Of a stretch of 64,000 nt of DNA, positions 31,861-44,521 are shown piece by piece; positions within the stretch are counted from its first letter, which is position 1, and the number at the start of each line of letters is the position of its first letter. This DNA is from Rhodotorula mucilaginosa (taxonomy: Eukaryota > Basidiomycota > Microbotryomycetes > Sporidiobolales > Sporidiobolaceae): assembly GCA_034406715.1 (NCBI GenBank), contig CP137873.1, positions 620,001 to 684,000 on the forward strand, given 5' to 3'. Below the pieces are notes generated by a model. It ran no database searches. It saw only the letters and a list, made by a program, of their open reading frames with translations, and had not been told where the DNA came from. A program made the translations under genes and the position numbers.

Positions 31861-34800
31861 ATGTTGCGCCTAGCCGTCGCAACGGTCTGGATCACTGCGA
31901 CTCTCTCAAAAGTCGCCGCTCAGTCGGGCGCCTGCTCAAACTACGGTTCGCTCCTCAGCAACGGAACTTGCAGCTGTCCGCCCGGATTCTCGCCCGACAG
32001 CGGCTGCGTCACCCCGACGTGCGACAATCCGCTCCTCGAGAACGCGTACAGGCAACCGTTCTCGGCCGTCCTCGCCGGTAATGCCAGCACAGGGTGCGCT
32101 CGACAATGCACCTCCGGGTTCGAAGGCCCGACCTGTGGCGTCTGCACGAGCGACAACGCCTGCGTGGCGGCCGTGCAGGCGCTCGGAACCGGCTCGTCGT
32201 CGTCGTCGAGCAACGGCATGACTCTCACCAACGGACTCGGCAACCCCGTCTGCAGCAACGGCGCGTGGACGTGGACTGAAGGGTTCGGATCTTGTCAAGT
32301 CGTCGTGCGTTCTCTTGTCTCCTCGCGCATATTGACCCAACGACATCTCGCATCCCTGTACTGATCACTGATGGCAAACAGAATCCGACACTACAAGGCG
32401 TCTTTACCGGCTCGACCATCTTGACGATCCAGAAAACCGTGGATCCGAGCGAATCCCTCTCGGCGCCGTACGGGGCGAACGGGACCATGACTGCGCAGCT
32501 CTGGTACGCGCCCTTGACCGGCAACACGACCATGGTCGAGCAGTTCTTCTGCGCGGCCGACTCGTGCGTCCAGGGAAACCGCACGGCAGCGCAATCGACC
32601 TCGTCGTCGTTTGGCTCGAACGGGACCGTCGATTGGACCTGCCAGAACCTCCGCTGCACCTGCATCCCGGGCACGACGTTTTGTGGTGCCGCAGGCGCTC
32701 CGATCGATCTCACGCAGACGATCGACTCGCTCTCGAACACGCTCGACATCACGTGCGACGCCGCGACCGGGACCGAGTGCGCCTTCAAGCAGAGCGTCCT
32801 CATGACCCTCTTTGGCGCTTCCGGGCTCGCCCTCAGCGGGTGCAAGTGGGGAGAGTGCGTCTTGCCGAGCACGATCAACACGCTCGCTGCCGCCTTGACG
32901 GGCTCGTCGACCGCCGCCGGCGAGGGCTCGAGCTTGAGCGGAGGCGTCATCGCCGGTCTCGCCGTCCTCGGCGCGTTTGTCGTCGCGCTCTTGGCACTCC
33001 TGGCTCTCGGGTACCGGAATCAGCGAGTAGCACAGCGCCGCGCGCGCTCCAAGGACCTCAATGCCTCCGCCGCGTATCCAGATTCGGCGGCAAGCTCAGG
33101 GACGTCCGGCTCGTCGACCGGAAAGGGCGCAGCATCGGCTCCCTTGCCCCCAGTCGGCCTCGCTTGGACCAACTTGTCGTATCACCTCCCTACTCGTCGT
33201 CGAAGATTGCCGCTCACGGGTCATGCGGGCAACGGCAATCGGCACGCCGATGAAGGTCGCGCGATCTTGACCTCGCTGACGGCAACCATCGCCGGCGGCT
33301 CGTTCGTCTCGATCCTGGGCCCTTCGGGCGCCGGCAAGTCGACCCTCGTCGACCTCCTGGCCGGAGTTCGCAAACTCGGCACCCGAACTGGCTCGATTGC
33401 ATTCGTCGAATCCGTTCCGACCGCGGCAGACGAGGCCACGCATGGCCACGTCGCATCTTTCCCCGGTAACGATCGGATCCGAGTCGGGTATGTCGATCAG
33501 ACGGATCTTTTGCCAGAAACGAGTACCGTCCGCGAAGCAGTCATGTTTGCGGCCGATCTCAAGCTCGGCGAGATTTCGAAAGAGCTCAAGCGGTGAATCT
33601 CTCTTTCCGTTCACCGTTTTCCCGGTTGCTGGCGCTAATGAATGCTTTCATTGCAGCGAGCGCGTCTTTACCGTCTTGTCGCAGCTTGGTCTCGTTGACG
33701 TCGCCGATACTCGCATCGGAAGTCCTGAAGACTCGGGCAAGCGCGGAATTAGTGGCGGCGAGCGTCGTCGCGTCAGTATCGCGCGAGAACTGGTCGCGCA
33801 GCCAGCGATCCTGATTGCAGATGAACCTACATCGGGTCAGTGACTGCTTGCTCTGAGAGCTTGCCACGCCCGCCCGAGCGGGCGTTCGCTGACGCCGCCT
33901 GCACGCCGCGCAGGTCTCGACTCGACTTCTGCCTTGCGCATCTTGACCGCGCTCAAGGCGCTTACCACGCCGGAAGCGGGACGACGCCCGACCACCGTGA
34001 TTACGACCATCCATCAACCGTCGTCACAGCTGTATCACATGTTTGACGATGTGATTCTGCTCGCGAAAGGCGGCGTGCAGCTTTACTCCGGAAAGGCACG
34101 CGAAGCGGCGGCGTGGTGGGAGTCGAAGGGTTTGTACTGTCCGGAAGGTTGGAACCCTGCCGATTGTGAGTATGAGTCCCCATCCTCAATGCGGAACCGG
34201 CAGCTGACCATGGAGACGCTTGCAGTCATGCTCGACATTGCGAGCGATCCGCCCGCCGCATTCTTGGCCCTTCGGCCGGCTCTGACAGATCGCAAATCGT
34301 CTTACGCTTCGGCCTCCTTCCCGCCTGGCTCGACGGCTGCTCCTCTCGCCACTCCCGAGGTGTCGAGCATGCCGCTCCTTCCTCATCGCGGAGCATCTTC
34401 GGCTTTCGTGCCGCGCATGTTTTTGCGCAATTCGAACGCGCTGCAACGGCAGGACCGACAGCCTACGACGGTGGCGCTTACGCAGGTTGAGGCCCTCATC
34501 GACCGGCAAAGCAAGCAACTCGTACGAGATCCGACGCTGCTCGTGAGTACCAGTTTCATCTTTGGACTTCGTGTGCGAAGATAAACGTTCCTCTCGCCAC
34601 CAACTAACCAGTTCGTTCTGCAGCTCATGCACAACGTTCTGGCGGTCATCGTGGGAGTCATCGTCGGCGGCATGTACTTCCAGGTCAAGACGACCATTGG
34701 CGGTGAGCTTTTTACCGACCAAGTCGCCACGTCTCAAACAAGGAAATCAGCCCGCTTGAACATTTCCCTGCTGCAGGGTTCCAATCTCGAGTCGGCGCGC

Positions 34801-35665
34801 TCTTCTTCATGGGCTGCCTCATCGCGTTCGCCTCGCTCTCGGCTCTGTCAAACTTTGCCCGCGCAAAGCGACTCTTCATGCGCGAGCGAGCCCGCGGCTA
34901 CTACCACCCGAGCGCCTGGCTCGCGACCGAGCTCGTCCTCGACATTCTGCCGCTCCGCATCGTCCCATCAATCGTCTTGAGCGTCATCGTCTAGTGAGTA
35001 CGAGGGCGAGACTTTGAAGCCGCACATCACTGACCAGGGCGCTGCTGCAGCTGGATGGTCGGACTGGCCAAGGACGCCTCGCATTTCTTCAAGTTCCTGC
35101 TCATAATCCTGCTCTTCGCGATTTGTATGACGGTCTGGAACTTCTTGCTCGCGGCAGCGATCGACGACACTGGATCCGCAATCCTCATTTCGGCCATGTA
35201 CGCCTGCGAGTTCTTTTGCTCCTGGGACTCGGGCATGTTTGCTCACCCCGACCACGTGCACATACACAGCATCAACCTCTTCCAGATGGCTTTTGCCGGC
35301 TTCTTTGTCAACCTGTCGTCTATCCCGCCCGTCTTACGCTGGCTGCAATACGTCGCGCCGCTCAAGTACGCCTTGGAGGCGCTCACGGTCAACGAGGTCG
35401 GCGCCGGACTGATGATCAACGACGAGCTGGCCGGCGCCAAGGTTCAGATCTCGGCAGAGATCATCATGCAGACTCTGTACGCCCGCCGGGGATCGTGTCG
35501 TTTTGCAACCAGTCCCAAAGCTTACCGGTTGCTTTCCTCTCCTGCAGGTTCGGGTTCAAACAGACGGCATACTACCGGGACGTCCTGGTACTGTTTGCGT
35601 TCATCGTCGGCTTTGCCGTCATCTTGTCCGCGTTGGTCATGTTGCGCCTCCGCGAACTGCGGTGA
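31861..35665 (+). CDS. ADP1: Adp1-like ABCG transporter with cysteine-rich ectodomain
   Basis: Nine exons: 31861-32304, 32382-33592, 33657-33835, 33914-34165, 34226-34542, 34624-34702, 34777-34993, 35051-35476, 35548-35665; 1080 aa, against 1049 in yeast Adp1. A signal sequence ([16 protein letters not shown]) precedes a cysteine-rich, EGF-like extracytosolic domain ([27 protein letters not shown]). A single membrane helix ([21 protein letters not shown]) near residue 345 is followed by the ATPase: Walker [10 protein letters not shown] near 461, signature ISGGERRR, Walker [14 protein letters not shown] and the H-loop TIHQPSS. The C-terminal membrane domain starts near residue 755. The transported substrate of Adp1 is not known. 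All introns are GT-AG and in phase. Confidence 0.94.
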
Positions 35666-36219
35666 GAAGCCGGCGCGCGCGACCGGAGGGCTCTTTTCCG
35701 CCTCGAGGTATACAAGGGGTCTCAGCTGTTTCACTATGGTTCTGTTGTGTTCTGCCTGTGTATTCATTCTCTGCCATCCACGATGTCGACTAACTTATGT
35801 GTGGCAAAAAGAGAGGTTATGTAGTTTTTTTTTTTGAAAAGACCTTGACGTCGTCCTCCGGAAGTTTGGGCAGCATCGAGTACGATTTGCTCGTGTAGAG
35901 CCCAGTAGGAAGCCCGGTAGACATAGCAGATCATGTACAAAGTCAGCTGAGAATCTGGGGAATGCGGGATTCTCGCCGTCGATCTCTTCCTGAAAAAGCC
36001 AAACACAAGAGTCACGCGACTGTGCAGCCGGCGTGACCATAGAGCGCAGTGCCTAACGGAGCTCGTTGCCCCTCCTGAGCTGCTCAACGCCGCTGCGATT
36101 GCGCTGCACGCTCCCCGTCTCGCAAAGCCGCACGCACGAGCATTCCTAGAGCTCCGGCGCCGCGCAGCATTCCGCACGTCTAGATCCAAGCGACGCAGCC
36201 CAGTCGTCCAGAGCGGCGG
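35666..36219. other. Intergenic stretch with a T11 run
   Basis: Contains the ADP1-like 3' UTR and the upstream region of the serine-rich gene. A run of eleven T lies at 35825-35835. No gene or recognised site. Confidence 0.5.
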
Positions 36220-37976
36220 ATGACCGACTCGCTATGGCGCACCGACCAATCGAGCCTCGTCTATGCGGTCGACGACAGTGATCAAGTGGTGCAGAGTCGA
36301 GATGAGGTGCGCTTTCCGCGGTCGTGTTTCATCGGGGGCATCACAGGGTTGATGCCAGAAAGCTGACCCTGGTTTACATAGGCTGGCGGAACGCCTCCGC
36401 GGGAAAAGCTGGCGACGCTTCAACCGTACGCATGATCTGAGCGACATTTCATCGCGCTGATGCTGACGACGGCCATTATATGTACAGATCTCTCGTTGAG
36501 CTCATCGCCGAGCTGCACGCCAACTCTCTCTCCGACTTGCCAGCACTCGCAGCGCACCCCGTCGACTTGGCCGCCTCCGACTCCGTGACGGATCTTCCGT
36601 CCAGTCGAGCGCGAAACAGCCCCGGCGAAACCAGCAGCTATTTCAGCTTCAAGCGGTGGTACGGCGCCCTCGGACAACCTGGAAGTGGCACCGACGGTCA
36701 AGGCGAGACTGGGCAATCCTCCGACGAGGTCACCCAGCAGTTTCGCCGCGCGATCCGTCGAGCCAGGGAAGCCGACGGTACGGCGTCGACGGCGTCTTCC
36801 TGCTCGTCTGAGTCGTACGATACCTGCGTCGACTCGCCCGCATCATCCACCACAACTTGGACCACGAGTCCCGGCGAAAGCGGCGCTCAAAAGGATGCAG
36901 GCGGCATCGAATCGACTCCGTTTCCGTCAGGCTACGGTGCGGAGGACTCGCCGCCTCCTCTGCGGGCTGCACAGTCGGTCGCGACCCTTCGAGCTCCTCG
37001 TATCCTGCGAAAGAGTGCGTCGAGCGCCAGCCTGACTTCGACCTCGGTCCAAGTCCCGCCGCGATCGCCGTACACGCCGCCATCCCCGGTCTTCACCACC
37101 GCTGCCTCGCCTGTACTGGACCAGTATTCCTGGCTGTCGGAACCGCCAGCACCGTCGTCTACGTTCACGCCACCCGCAGATCTGCCGCCTTCGACTTTCG
37201 GGTCCCGATTAGCGTCGTCGCTGAGGAAATCGGCATCCTCGTTCACTTTGCGACTGTCTGCACGCAGACTCGAGACGCCCCCCATGCCGTCACCTCCCTC
37301 CTTGAACGCAAACGACATCTCCGTCATGTCGGCGAATGACACGACCAAGACGTCGTCTAGCCTTGCAGGTACTGCAGCCGACCGCCTCCGAGATCTCCTC
37401 TTGCAGCATGACGCGGTCGTCGATCCTTCTATCGATCCGATCACGCCCTTGTTCGACCCCAAGCTGGCGAGATCGCAAGGATATCGTTCTGACAGCGACG
37501 ACTCGAGCTCCGAGGACGAAGGCGAGGGACGCGCGTCCTCCGAAACCGAAGCGCAGGAGGCATTCGAAGTTGAGCAACTGTTGCGGGGTGTATCACCGTC
37601 AACGCCGCCGCCGAGGTCTGGGTTCGATCCGAACTCGAGCGAGGAAGACGACGACGATGACCCTTTCGCTGCGAATGCTCGGTCCGAGATTGCCTGGATG
37701 GCACCCTCCACGCCGGACGTTGCGCCCCTCTTCTTCGACGACGAGCCCTTGAGCGATTCACCTTCCGGAGCTTTCCCTCCTTTCGACCCGTACGGCTTCA
37801 CGTACGCTCGACCGCCGATGTCGCCGTTGCCGCCTATATCGCCTCCTCGACCGTCTCGAACCAAAGTGATTACGAAGAAGCGGTCTTTCGTTGACCCCCG
37901 CACCCGCCGGATTCGCACCGCTCCCACGGTCACCGTCACGCCGAGCACGCCGGAACGACAGCGGACCCGCTACTAG
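36220..37976 (+). CDS. Serine-rich acidic protein of unknown function
   Basis: Three exons, 36220-36306, 36382-36425 and 36488-37976, encode 539 aa. I chose the ATG at 36220 because it gives MTDSLWRTDQSSLVYAVDD with two in-phase short exons leading into a large third one. I do not recognise a domain. The N-terminal 60 residues look ordered (KLATLQPSLVELIAELHAN). After that the protein is rich in Ser, Pro, Asp and Glu with many SP/TP sites, several RKSASS-type basophilic sites (repeated near residues 220 and 285), and a basic end (PRTRRIRTAPTVTVTPSTP). It looks like a largely disordered, phosphorylated protein. Function unknown. Confidence 0.7.
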
Positions 37977-38185
37977 CACCTGTACCACTAGCCATTGTCA
38001 CATTAACCCCTCTTCCGTCTCATTGCCTTGCATCTCTTCTCCTCCGGACACGTCCGCTTTAACGAACCCGTTGTTACGACTCACGTATTTTTCGGCCTCT
38101 CGCTCGCACCAGGAGGAACTCGGATACCCGTATCTTGATCATCTGTAGTCTTATAGGCCTGTTGACATACTAGAGTAATGGACCG

Positions 38186-40007
38186 TTACGAACTCCTCGG
38201 TGTGCCTATCCACGGGATTTTGGCAAACTCGGCTTCCGAGAATCTGAGCAGACTACTCGTACCGTTGTCGACGACGGCGACGAGGATGGTCCGGCGGCCA
38301 GTCTTGAGTCGAGGGTACGGCGTCGGTTTCCGGGCCGGTCGGGCGGGCGCAACGGGGGTCACCAGCGCGGGGAAGAAGCGCTCGACGAGCGGGAGGAACG
38401 CGAGGAACGATTGCGTCTTTGTGCGTGGCGGGGGACTCGATGGGGCAGCTTGGCTCGGGCTCGGACGGTTCGGGTTCGGTCGCGGCGGCCTTTTGTAGGT
38501 AGAAGGTCCGCCGGTCGGGGGAGGAGGCATCGGAGTCGAGTCGAACATGGCGGTAAACTCGAACAGGTCGGGCATAGGTGTTGTCGCAGCACTTTCAGAG
38601 ACATAGGCACGTGTTAGCTTGCACGGGCTTGCGGTTGTCGAGAAGAAGAAGAACTCACTTGATGACCACCATGCGGAAATCGGGCTCGGGCGGATCACTC
38701 TTCTTGAATTTGGTCACCGGCTTGTAGACGTGGAAGAACGTCTGATAGGGGTACTCTTGCAAGGATGGCGGTCCGGGCACTCCGCCGGTCGTGACGGGGC
38801 GAGCGTCGTCGAGAGGGGTGAGCAAAGATGGCCTGTGCGGGAGCGGTCCACGCGGCAGAGGTCGGTCGTGCCCGGACGGGATGATCTGAAGATGCGAAAA
38901 CATCTTGTCTGCGCGTGCGGGAAGCGACGTGTCAGCCGTGCAGGACTGACTTGCGACGGCGCACAGACGCTTTTAGCTCACCGTAGAGGGCCCACGTCCG
39001 GCCGGCCAGCAAACTCCTGGTCTCCCCTTCCCCGCGACGAAGGGTTCTTGTTGCGACGTATCGAATCTGCTTGACGGCGTGGCGCGGCTGCTGGACGAGA
39101 CTCCGGAAACTCGCGACGAGGCGGAGGAGGTAATCTCGGAGGAAGGCGATCGGCCGCAATGCCGTGTCGAGCACGGTGCGGTACAGCGGCAGCTTTTTGG
39201 TCGAGACGACTCGTTCGGCGCCAGAGATTGGCCGCGCGCGGATGACCACGTAGCCTAACCGCCGCAAAAAGGCGTAGACCTGCACCGAGGAAGGGATTTC
39301 GACCTCTGGATGTCAGCCCGAGAGTGCAAACCCTCCCTCTCGCCGACCGCAAGCAACGCACCTGATACCTCTCTGGAGTCATCTCGTCGTGCCCGAGCAG
39401 TTCTGACCAGGCCTGCTGCACGCTCATCGGCACGCGTGTCCCGTTGCTGCTGCTCTCCTTCCACAATTCGATTGCGCCGCGCTCGACCATGTAGAGCGCC
39501 TCTTCCGGCAGCAGTTCGAGAGTCTTGCGCTTCTGATTAAAGTGGCCGATGTTGCTGAAGTGGACGCCGTACACGCTGTTGCCGGCGTCGCAGACGGCGC
39601 GTCCGCCGTCGAGGTCGGGTCGCCAAGTGAACGAGTTGTGCGCCTTTGACGAGTGGTGGCGGGATCCGGACGACAGGGCCGTGTAGAGAGCATTGCGCGA
39701 TTCTTGCAAGAGGTTGCGCTGGTGCTGCGAGAGCGTCGCTTCCTTGCTCGACGGCGGGAAAGCGTCGGCGGCTGCCAACGGTTCAAAGTCCTTCTCGCCG
39801 CGTTTCGGGATGAACGGGACGAGGACGGCGCCTTCAGACTTTTCTCGGTTGGTCCTGCGTAGCTTTAGACGGTCAGCTGGGGCTCAAGAGACGCGGTGGA
39901 GAGATGGCTCACTTGGCAAAGGCAGCGAATCGAGACCAGTCTGGCAGAGCGTCTTCCTCTGCTTCTTCGAGGTCGACACGGGCAGCAGTCGGCCGGTCGT
40001 CTTCCAT
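38186..40007 (-). CDS. SEN54: tRNA-splicing endonuclease subunit Sen54
   Basis: Structural subunit of the four-part endonuclease that cuts introns from pre-tRNA. Five exons: 39913-40007, 39362-39854, 38982-39303, 38659-38908, 38186-38591; 521 aa (human TSEN54 526). The N-terminal domain shows the family blocks GVHFSNIGHFNQKRKTLELL, EEALYMVERGAIELW and VYAFLRRLGYVVIRA. The C-terminal block is FHVYKPVTKFKKSDPPEPDF, followed after an intron by INAATTPMPDLFEF, exactly as in TSEN54. The start at 40007 (MEDDRPTAARVDLEEAEED) is acidic, like other Sen54 N-termini. It is the first of three RNA-processing genes in the same direction. Confidence 0.94.
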
Positions 40008-40435
40008 GTTGGCAGCTGGCACTCGCACGGGGCTCTCGAACGGGGCTGCTGAGGCGTGAGAGAGACCGGAGACCAATAGAACAGCGATGAGATCGATGAG
40101 AGCAGTATGCGTCGACCCGACCCATCTACAGCTCATTCAGGCTTTTACTGATAGAACCCAGCGATAACTCTCGGGACAATGGTATGCCTTCCAGCGAGAG
40201 CTTGTTCTTCCGAGCTGACCAACATCTCTCCAGTGAAATCATGCTCATCTCTGGCCAGAGGAAATTTCGGTCTGCTCGAGAAACGTAGCCTTAAAGCTTG
40301 TCAAACTCTGGGAATTGCACTCGTCAAGTAACCGGTTCCTCTTGATTCGGCCGCTCGTTTGGCCCGGGAGAGACCAAAGAGAAAGCGACCGTAAGGAGAG
40401 GTGACTTTGCAAGGCGCCGGGACAGGCAGTCCGCA
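40008..40435. other. Intergenic gap, SEN54 upstream region
   Basis: Lies between the SEN54 start and the stop of the Bin3-like gene, both minus strand. Nothing specific seen. Confidence 0.5.
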
Positions 40436-41777
40436 TCAACGCTTCGTATAGACCTCGACTGGTCTTCGGAACGTCGACCCTGCAGATCAAGGCGCAAAAG
40501 AGTCAGCGACGATGAAGCAGGACGAGCTTCGTCAACAGTGCATGAACACCACTCACCGATTCGACCCGTCTCACCGAGCAGCTCTCGCTTGCCGAACCCG
40601 ACCAGCTCTGTCAAGACGCGCTCAAAATCGCCGTCTTCAGGTCTCCACCCCTTCTCCGCGCCCTCGACGAGCTTGTCGTACCGCTCTTGCAGCTCGGGCA
40701 TCGCCTTGACGTTCTTGGCATAGGTCGAGAAAGGTTGCGGTTCGAGGATCAGGCGTCCTCCCGGTCGGAGGCAGTCGAAGCAGCGTCGGAAAAAGGCGAG
40801 AAGGCCCGGGTTGAGGCCTTGGAAATGAATCCACTTGGTTACGGAGAGGCTGCAGGGGTGGCAAACGGCTCAGAATCTGCACGGGCCCATCGTGATCGGG
40901 GAAGCGAAGGAAAAACATACGCAAAGATGATGTCGTAGCCTTCCCGGTCTGCCTGGAGTGGCGTGTTGACCCAATCGGCCGTCTCGAACACGATGTTCTC
41001 TGGGAAGAAGAGGTGCTCGATGTAGTTTGGGTCGCGACGATTCCGCCGAGGCGAAACCGCGTTCGACTCGGTATAGCTCCGAACAAGGCCACGGGGATGC
41101 GGCAAGAAACCAAACATGCGCGCCATCGACGTCGGAAAGTATGCCGAATCCTCGACGGTCAGATCTGCGGCCGATTCGAACGGATCTTCTGCCATCGAGG
41201 TAGCCTCGCCGCGCCGCAGGCGTTTCGCATCTTCGGTGAGCCGGGGTATCGGTGCTTGTCGAGACCATGCGAGGTCGACTAGAAGCAAGCGAATAGGAGT
41301 CAGTCGCAGAGCGGGTAACCGTCCACAGAGAAAAAGAGGTTCACCGTTTCTTCGTGCCTGCTGCGTCAATTCGGGATCGATATCGACGCCGACGACCTCT
41401 GCGGCTCGGAATCGCTGTGCAAGTTCGATCGAGACTTCGCCTGCATTGGCGCCGACGTCGAGGACCCGTTTCCCGCGGATCCACTCTTTCGGGACCAGTT
41501 CGAGGCGGTCGTCGAGTTCGCCATGCTGGACTTCTCGCCGCCGCCGGTAGTAGCCGATATAGTTGCCGTTGACTGCGACGCGTTCTCGCTTCCGAATCGG
41601 CCCTTCGTGCGCCCTAGACAGCGGTCCTGCAGTCGAAGTGGGGTGCTGCTGGTGAACAGGCCGCCGGCTGCTCGAAATGTCGGGCTGGCTAGGCGCAGCG
41701 GGGTTCAGGTCGGGCTTCCCGTTGTCCAGGAACGTGGTGCGCTGGCGCTTCGCCCGCGGTTCCGGCTGGAAGCTCAT
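40436..41777 (-). CDS. BIN3: Bin3/MePCE-type RNA 5'-gamma-phosphate methyltransferase
   Basis: Family members put a methyl group on the 5' gamma-phosphate of small polymerase III RNAs (7SK in animals, U6 and telomerase RNA partners in S. pombe). Four exons: 41345-41777, 40921-41278, 40557-40849, 40436-40479; 375 aa. The family lead-in GNYIGYYRRR is followed by RLELVPKEWIRGKRVLDVG and the SAM-binding VLDVGANAGEVSIELA, then VVGVDIDPEL. The C-terminal Bin3 block after the third exon junction reads LSVTKWIHFQGLNPGLLAFF and LRPGGRLILEPQPFSTY. Intron 1 ends the motif GVDIDPELTQQARRN. The identity of the RNA substrate in this organism is not visible here. Confidence 0.94.
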
Positions 41778-42065
41778 GTTCTCTCGGTGCGGTGAAAGGA
41801 AGAGGAGCTTCAGCGAGAGCGGCGAGGCTGGGCGATAAACTACATTCCTGGCTGTATAGTATATTTCCGCTGATGAATTCTCATCTGAGAGCATCTACAA
41901 TTTTTGCGAGTCGTCCGCCGACTCGAGCGGCGCTTGCGTCGTTTCAGCCGCCGAGCCGGGTGCGACCAGCGCCACCGGCTCTGGTGCGTCCGCCGACGCC
42001 GCGAGACCTTCAGAAGCATCCACAGGCGCCGCAGACTCGGCCATGTTCTCGGCATCGTGCGCCTG

Positions 42066-44521
42066 CTACTGCTCCGCCTTCTCCTTCAAACGGACAGGCT
42101 TGGGCTTGCGCTTGTTGTTGCCTCCTCGGCTCCGACCCTTGCCTCCCTTCTTCTGATCCGCAAACGAGACATACTCCGGATCGTCCTTGACTGCGGCGCA
42201 AATCTCTTGAATCGAGGCGTTCCGGTCGATCAAGTCGCGGGCACGGCGCATTTGCTATGCAAAGGGAAATTGAGGGGCCTGCGGTCAGCGGATGGGGCGA
42301 GAGATTGACTGGGTAGGACCTGGAATGGCCTCACGATACGGAGCTCTTCGACCCAATCAGGAGCGACATTGCCGGGGCAGTTCCGGGTCAGGATGAACGG
42401 GTCCTGGACCACGAGGAGGTTGTCGGCCCAGCGTTCCGGCTCCTCGTACTCTTCGTACTCGATCGGCGAAGACGACCGCGAGTTGGGCTCGGCAGGCGCG
42501 TGCTGGGCACGGTCTTCTTGTCGCAGCGCGTCGAGGTCGGCCGCGAGCGAGTCGAGGTCGGGCTCCGTGGTTGCTGCTGCTGTCCCCTCGGCGGCGAACG
42601 CGCTCAGGTCGGCGTCTTCCTCGCGCTGCCGCAGCACCTCTGCAGGCGAGAGATCGCCATTCCGCGCGAGAGCCTCGACGAGTTCCGTATCGACCGGTTT
42701 TTTTGTCCCAAACGGTCTCTGCCGTTCGAGCCCCGCCCCGTTCCACACGCTGACGGCCGTCCGCTCCATGTCGAACTCGTCGGCATAGTAATGGAAGAAG
42801 CCCCGCGCGAGGTCGACCAAGTTCGCTGCGGGAGCAGCGTAGCCTTCGGGCGTCGTCTCGTACTCGACAAAGGTGACGTCCCACCCGACGCTGCGGACGA
42901 TCCGGTCGACTCGACTCCTCCGCGCGCGCGCCTTGGGCGTCGAGAAGAATCGGTTCCGCTCCGTCCCGGTCGAGGCGATCAAGTCGGCGTCTTGCAAGTT
43001 GGGCAGCAGGTCGACGTGCTGCAGGTAGGCGATCACGAGGAGGATAAAGGTGTAAGACGAGAAGGTCGTCGGCGTTCCCGACGGGTCGTTGAGCCCGCGC
43101 TGCTTGGCCCAGAACTTGATGAAGACGCTCAGGGGGCGGACGAGCGGGTGTAAGTTGCAGTAGCTGTTGATGAGCCGCGAGTTGAACACGCCTGCGACGG
43201 AAGGGCCGTCAGCTGTGAGACAATCGCACGTTCGGAGGGAGCCTCGTACGGACCTAGTCGTTCATTCGTGTTCAGATCCGCCTCGATCAGGTGCCCGTCA
43301 ATCATGACTTTGAACTTGCAGATGGGGACTGCCGCTTCCGGGCTGCCAGGCGGTGGTGAGGAAGAGGTCAGCGGTAGTCACATTCAGGTTGAGGGCGAAT
43401 CACCGCTCACATCCATCGCACGTCGGTCAAGTTGGCCTGCTGCAGAGACCGACCGATCCTGCGCATGTTGTAGATATCTGGGAGGTTCTGGAGGCCCGAA
43501 TTCTGCGACGAAAAGTACTTGTCGACAAAGCCGTTCGGGCGGTACGGGTCGAGTAGGCACAGGTCGAGGTCGGACGTCGAGGTTCCGAGGCCGAAGCGGA
43601 CGGAACCGAACGGTTCGATCTTGAGCGGGTACATGGACTTGTTGTGAGCGTGGCCCCAGCGAAAGTGTTCGCGGTTGAGCCAGTCGGTCAACTCGTCGAC
43701 GAGGTGCTGCCGCGCAGCGAGCGCAGCCGGCGAGGGTCGTTGGAGCTGCGGAGACGGCACCCGGTCAGTCCTACGCTCGAATGAAAGAGATTGCGCCCAT
43801 TCACCTCGAAGAGCTGCAAGATCTGCTCCTCGAAACTGTCACTCATGCCGACGACTTGTTCCAGCAGCGCGGTTCCCTTGTCCGCGGCTGTAATTTTCGT
43901 CGTTTCGCCCTTGCCTCGCCGCTCCTGGCCCGGTGCGTCGTTACCGTCCGCGTCCGAGGCGCTCGTCGTCGCCGCCGCACTGTCAGTGTGGACATTCCTG
44001 CGCCAATCTGCCGATTGAGCTCCCATCGCGGTGCCTCCTCCTCCTCCTCCTCTTCTCGAGAAGGGCATGCGCATGCCAACATCTTCTCCCCCGTTCCCGC
44101 TTACGTTCCTGAAGCCGCCTCTCGCGGTCGTGAATGCGCGCGTCCCTGCCGGTCCGCCGCCTCTCCTTGATTCGCTCGAGGACGAAGAAGCGCGCCCGCC
44201 TCCTCTTCCTCTCCCGCCGCGGGTCGACTGCCCGTTCCTCGCTTTCGGTTCAAAGGCATTCGGAGCAGGTCCGCCTCGGCTGGTCGATGCCGTGTTTGCA
44301 GCAGCAGCAGCAAGAGGGACGGGTGGGGCGAGGCCGCCGGCTGTCGCTGCTGCTTCTGCGGATGCCTCTGGTTTGCGGCGCACGCGATGGCGGGGTTTAG
44401 ACTTGGCAGGCGACTCTGTTGCTGCACTGGCGGCAGTCGCAGCAGATGGTACTTGGGACGACGACGTGGTGCTGCTGTTGAGCGGCCAGAGCGATTCCTG
44501 TGTCGCGAACGCGGGCGACAT
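42066..44521 (-). CDS. Cid1-like non-canonical poly(A)/poly(U) polymerase
   Basis: Adds nucleotides to RNA 3' ends. Five exons: 43805-44521, 43411-43745, 43254-43342, 42335-43191, 42066-42254; 728 aa from ATG 44521 (another in-frame ATG at 44587). The first 220 residues are low-complexity (RGG-like). The nucleotidyltransferase domain begins near residue 240; its core is GSVRFGLGTSTSDLDLCLLD with the DxD pair, and the third acidic residue is in HLIEADLN after intron 2. The PAP-associated region carries INSYCNLHPLVRPLSVFIK, TTFSSYTFILLVIAYLQ and a second part ending VVQDPFILTRNCPGN. The C-terminus is basic (GGNNKRKPKPVRLKEKAEQ). Intron 3 starts GTCCGT. Whether it prefers A or U cannot be told; the histidine that favours U in Cid1 was not located. 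Confidence 0.92.

Noticed and set aside
36932-37948. 338-aa open frame antisense to the serine-rich gene
   Set aside because: Glycine/serine-rich shadow; the plus-strand model has coherent exons and phase.
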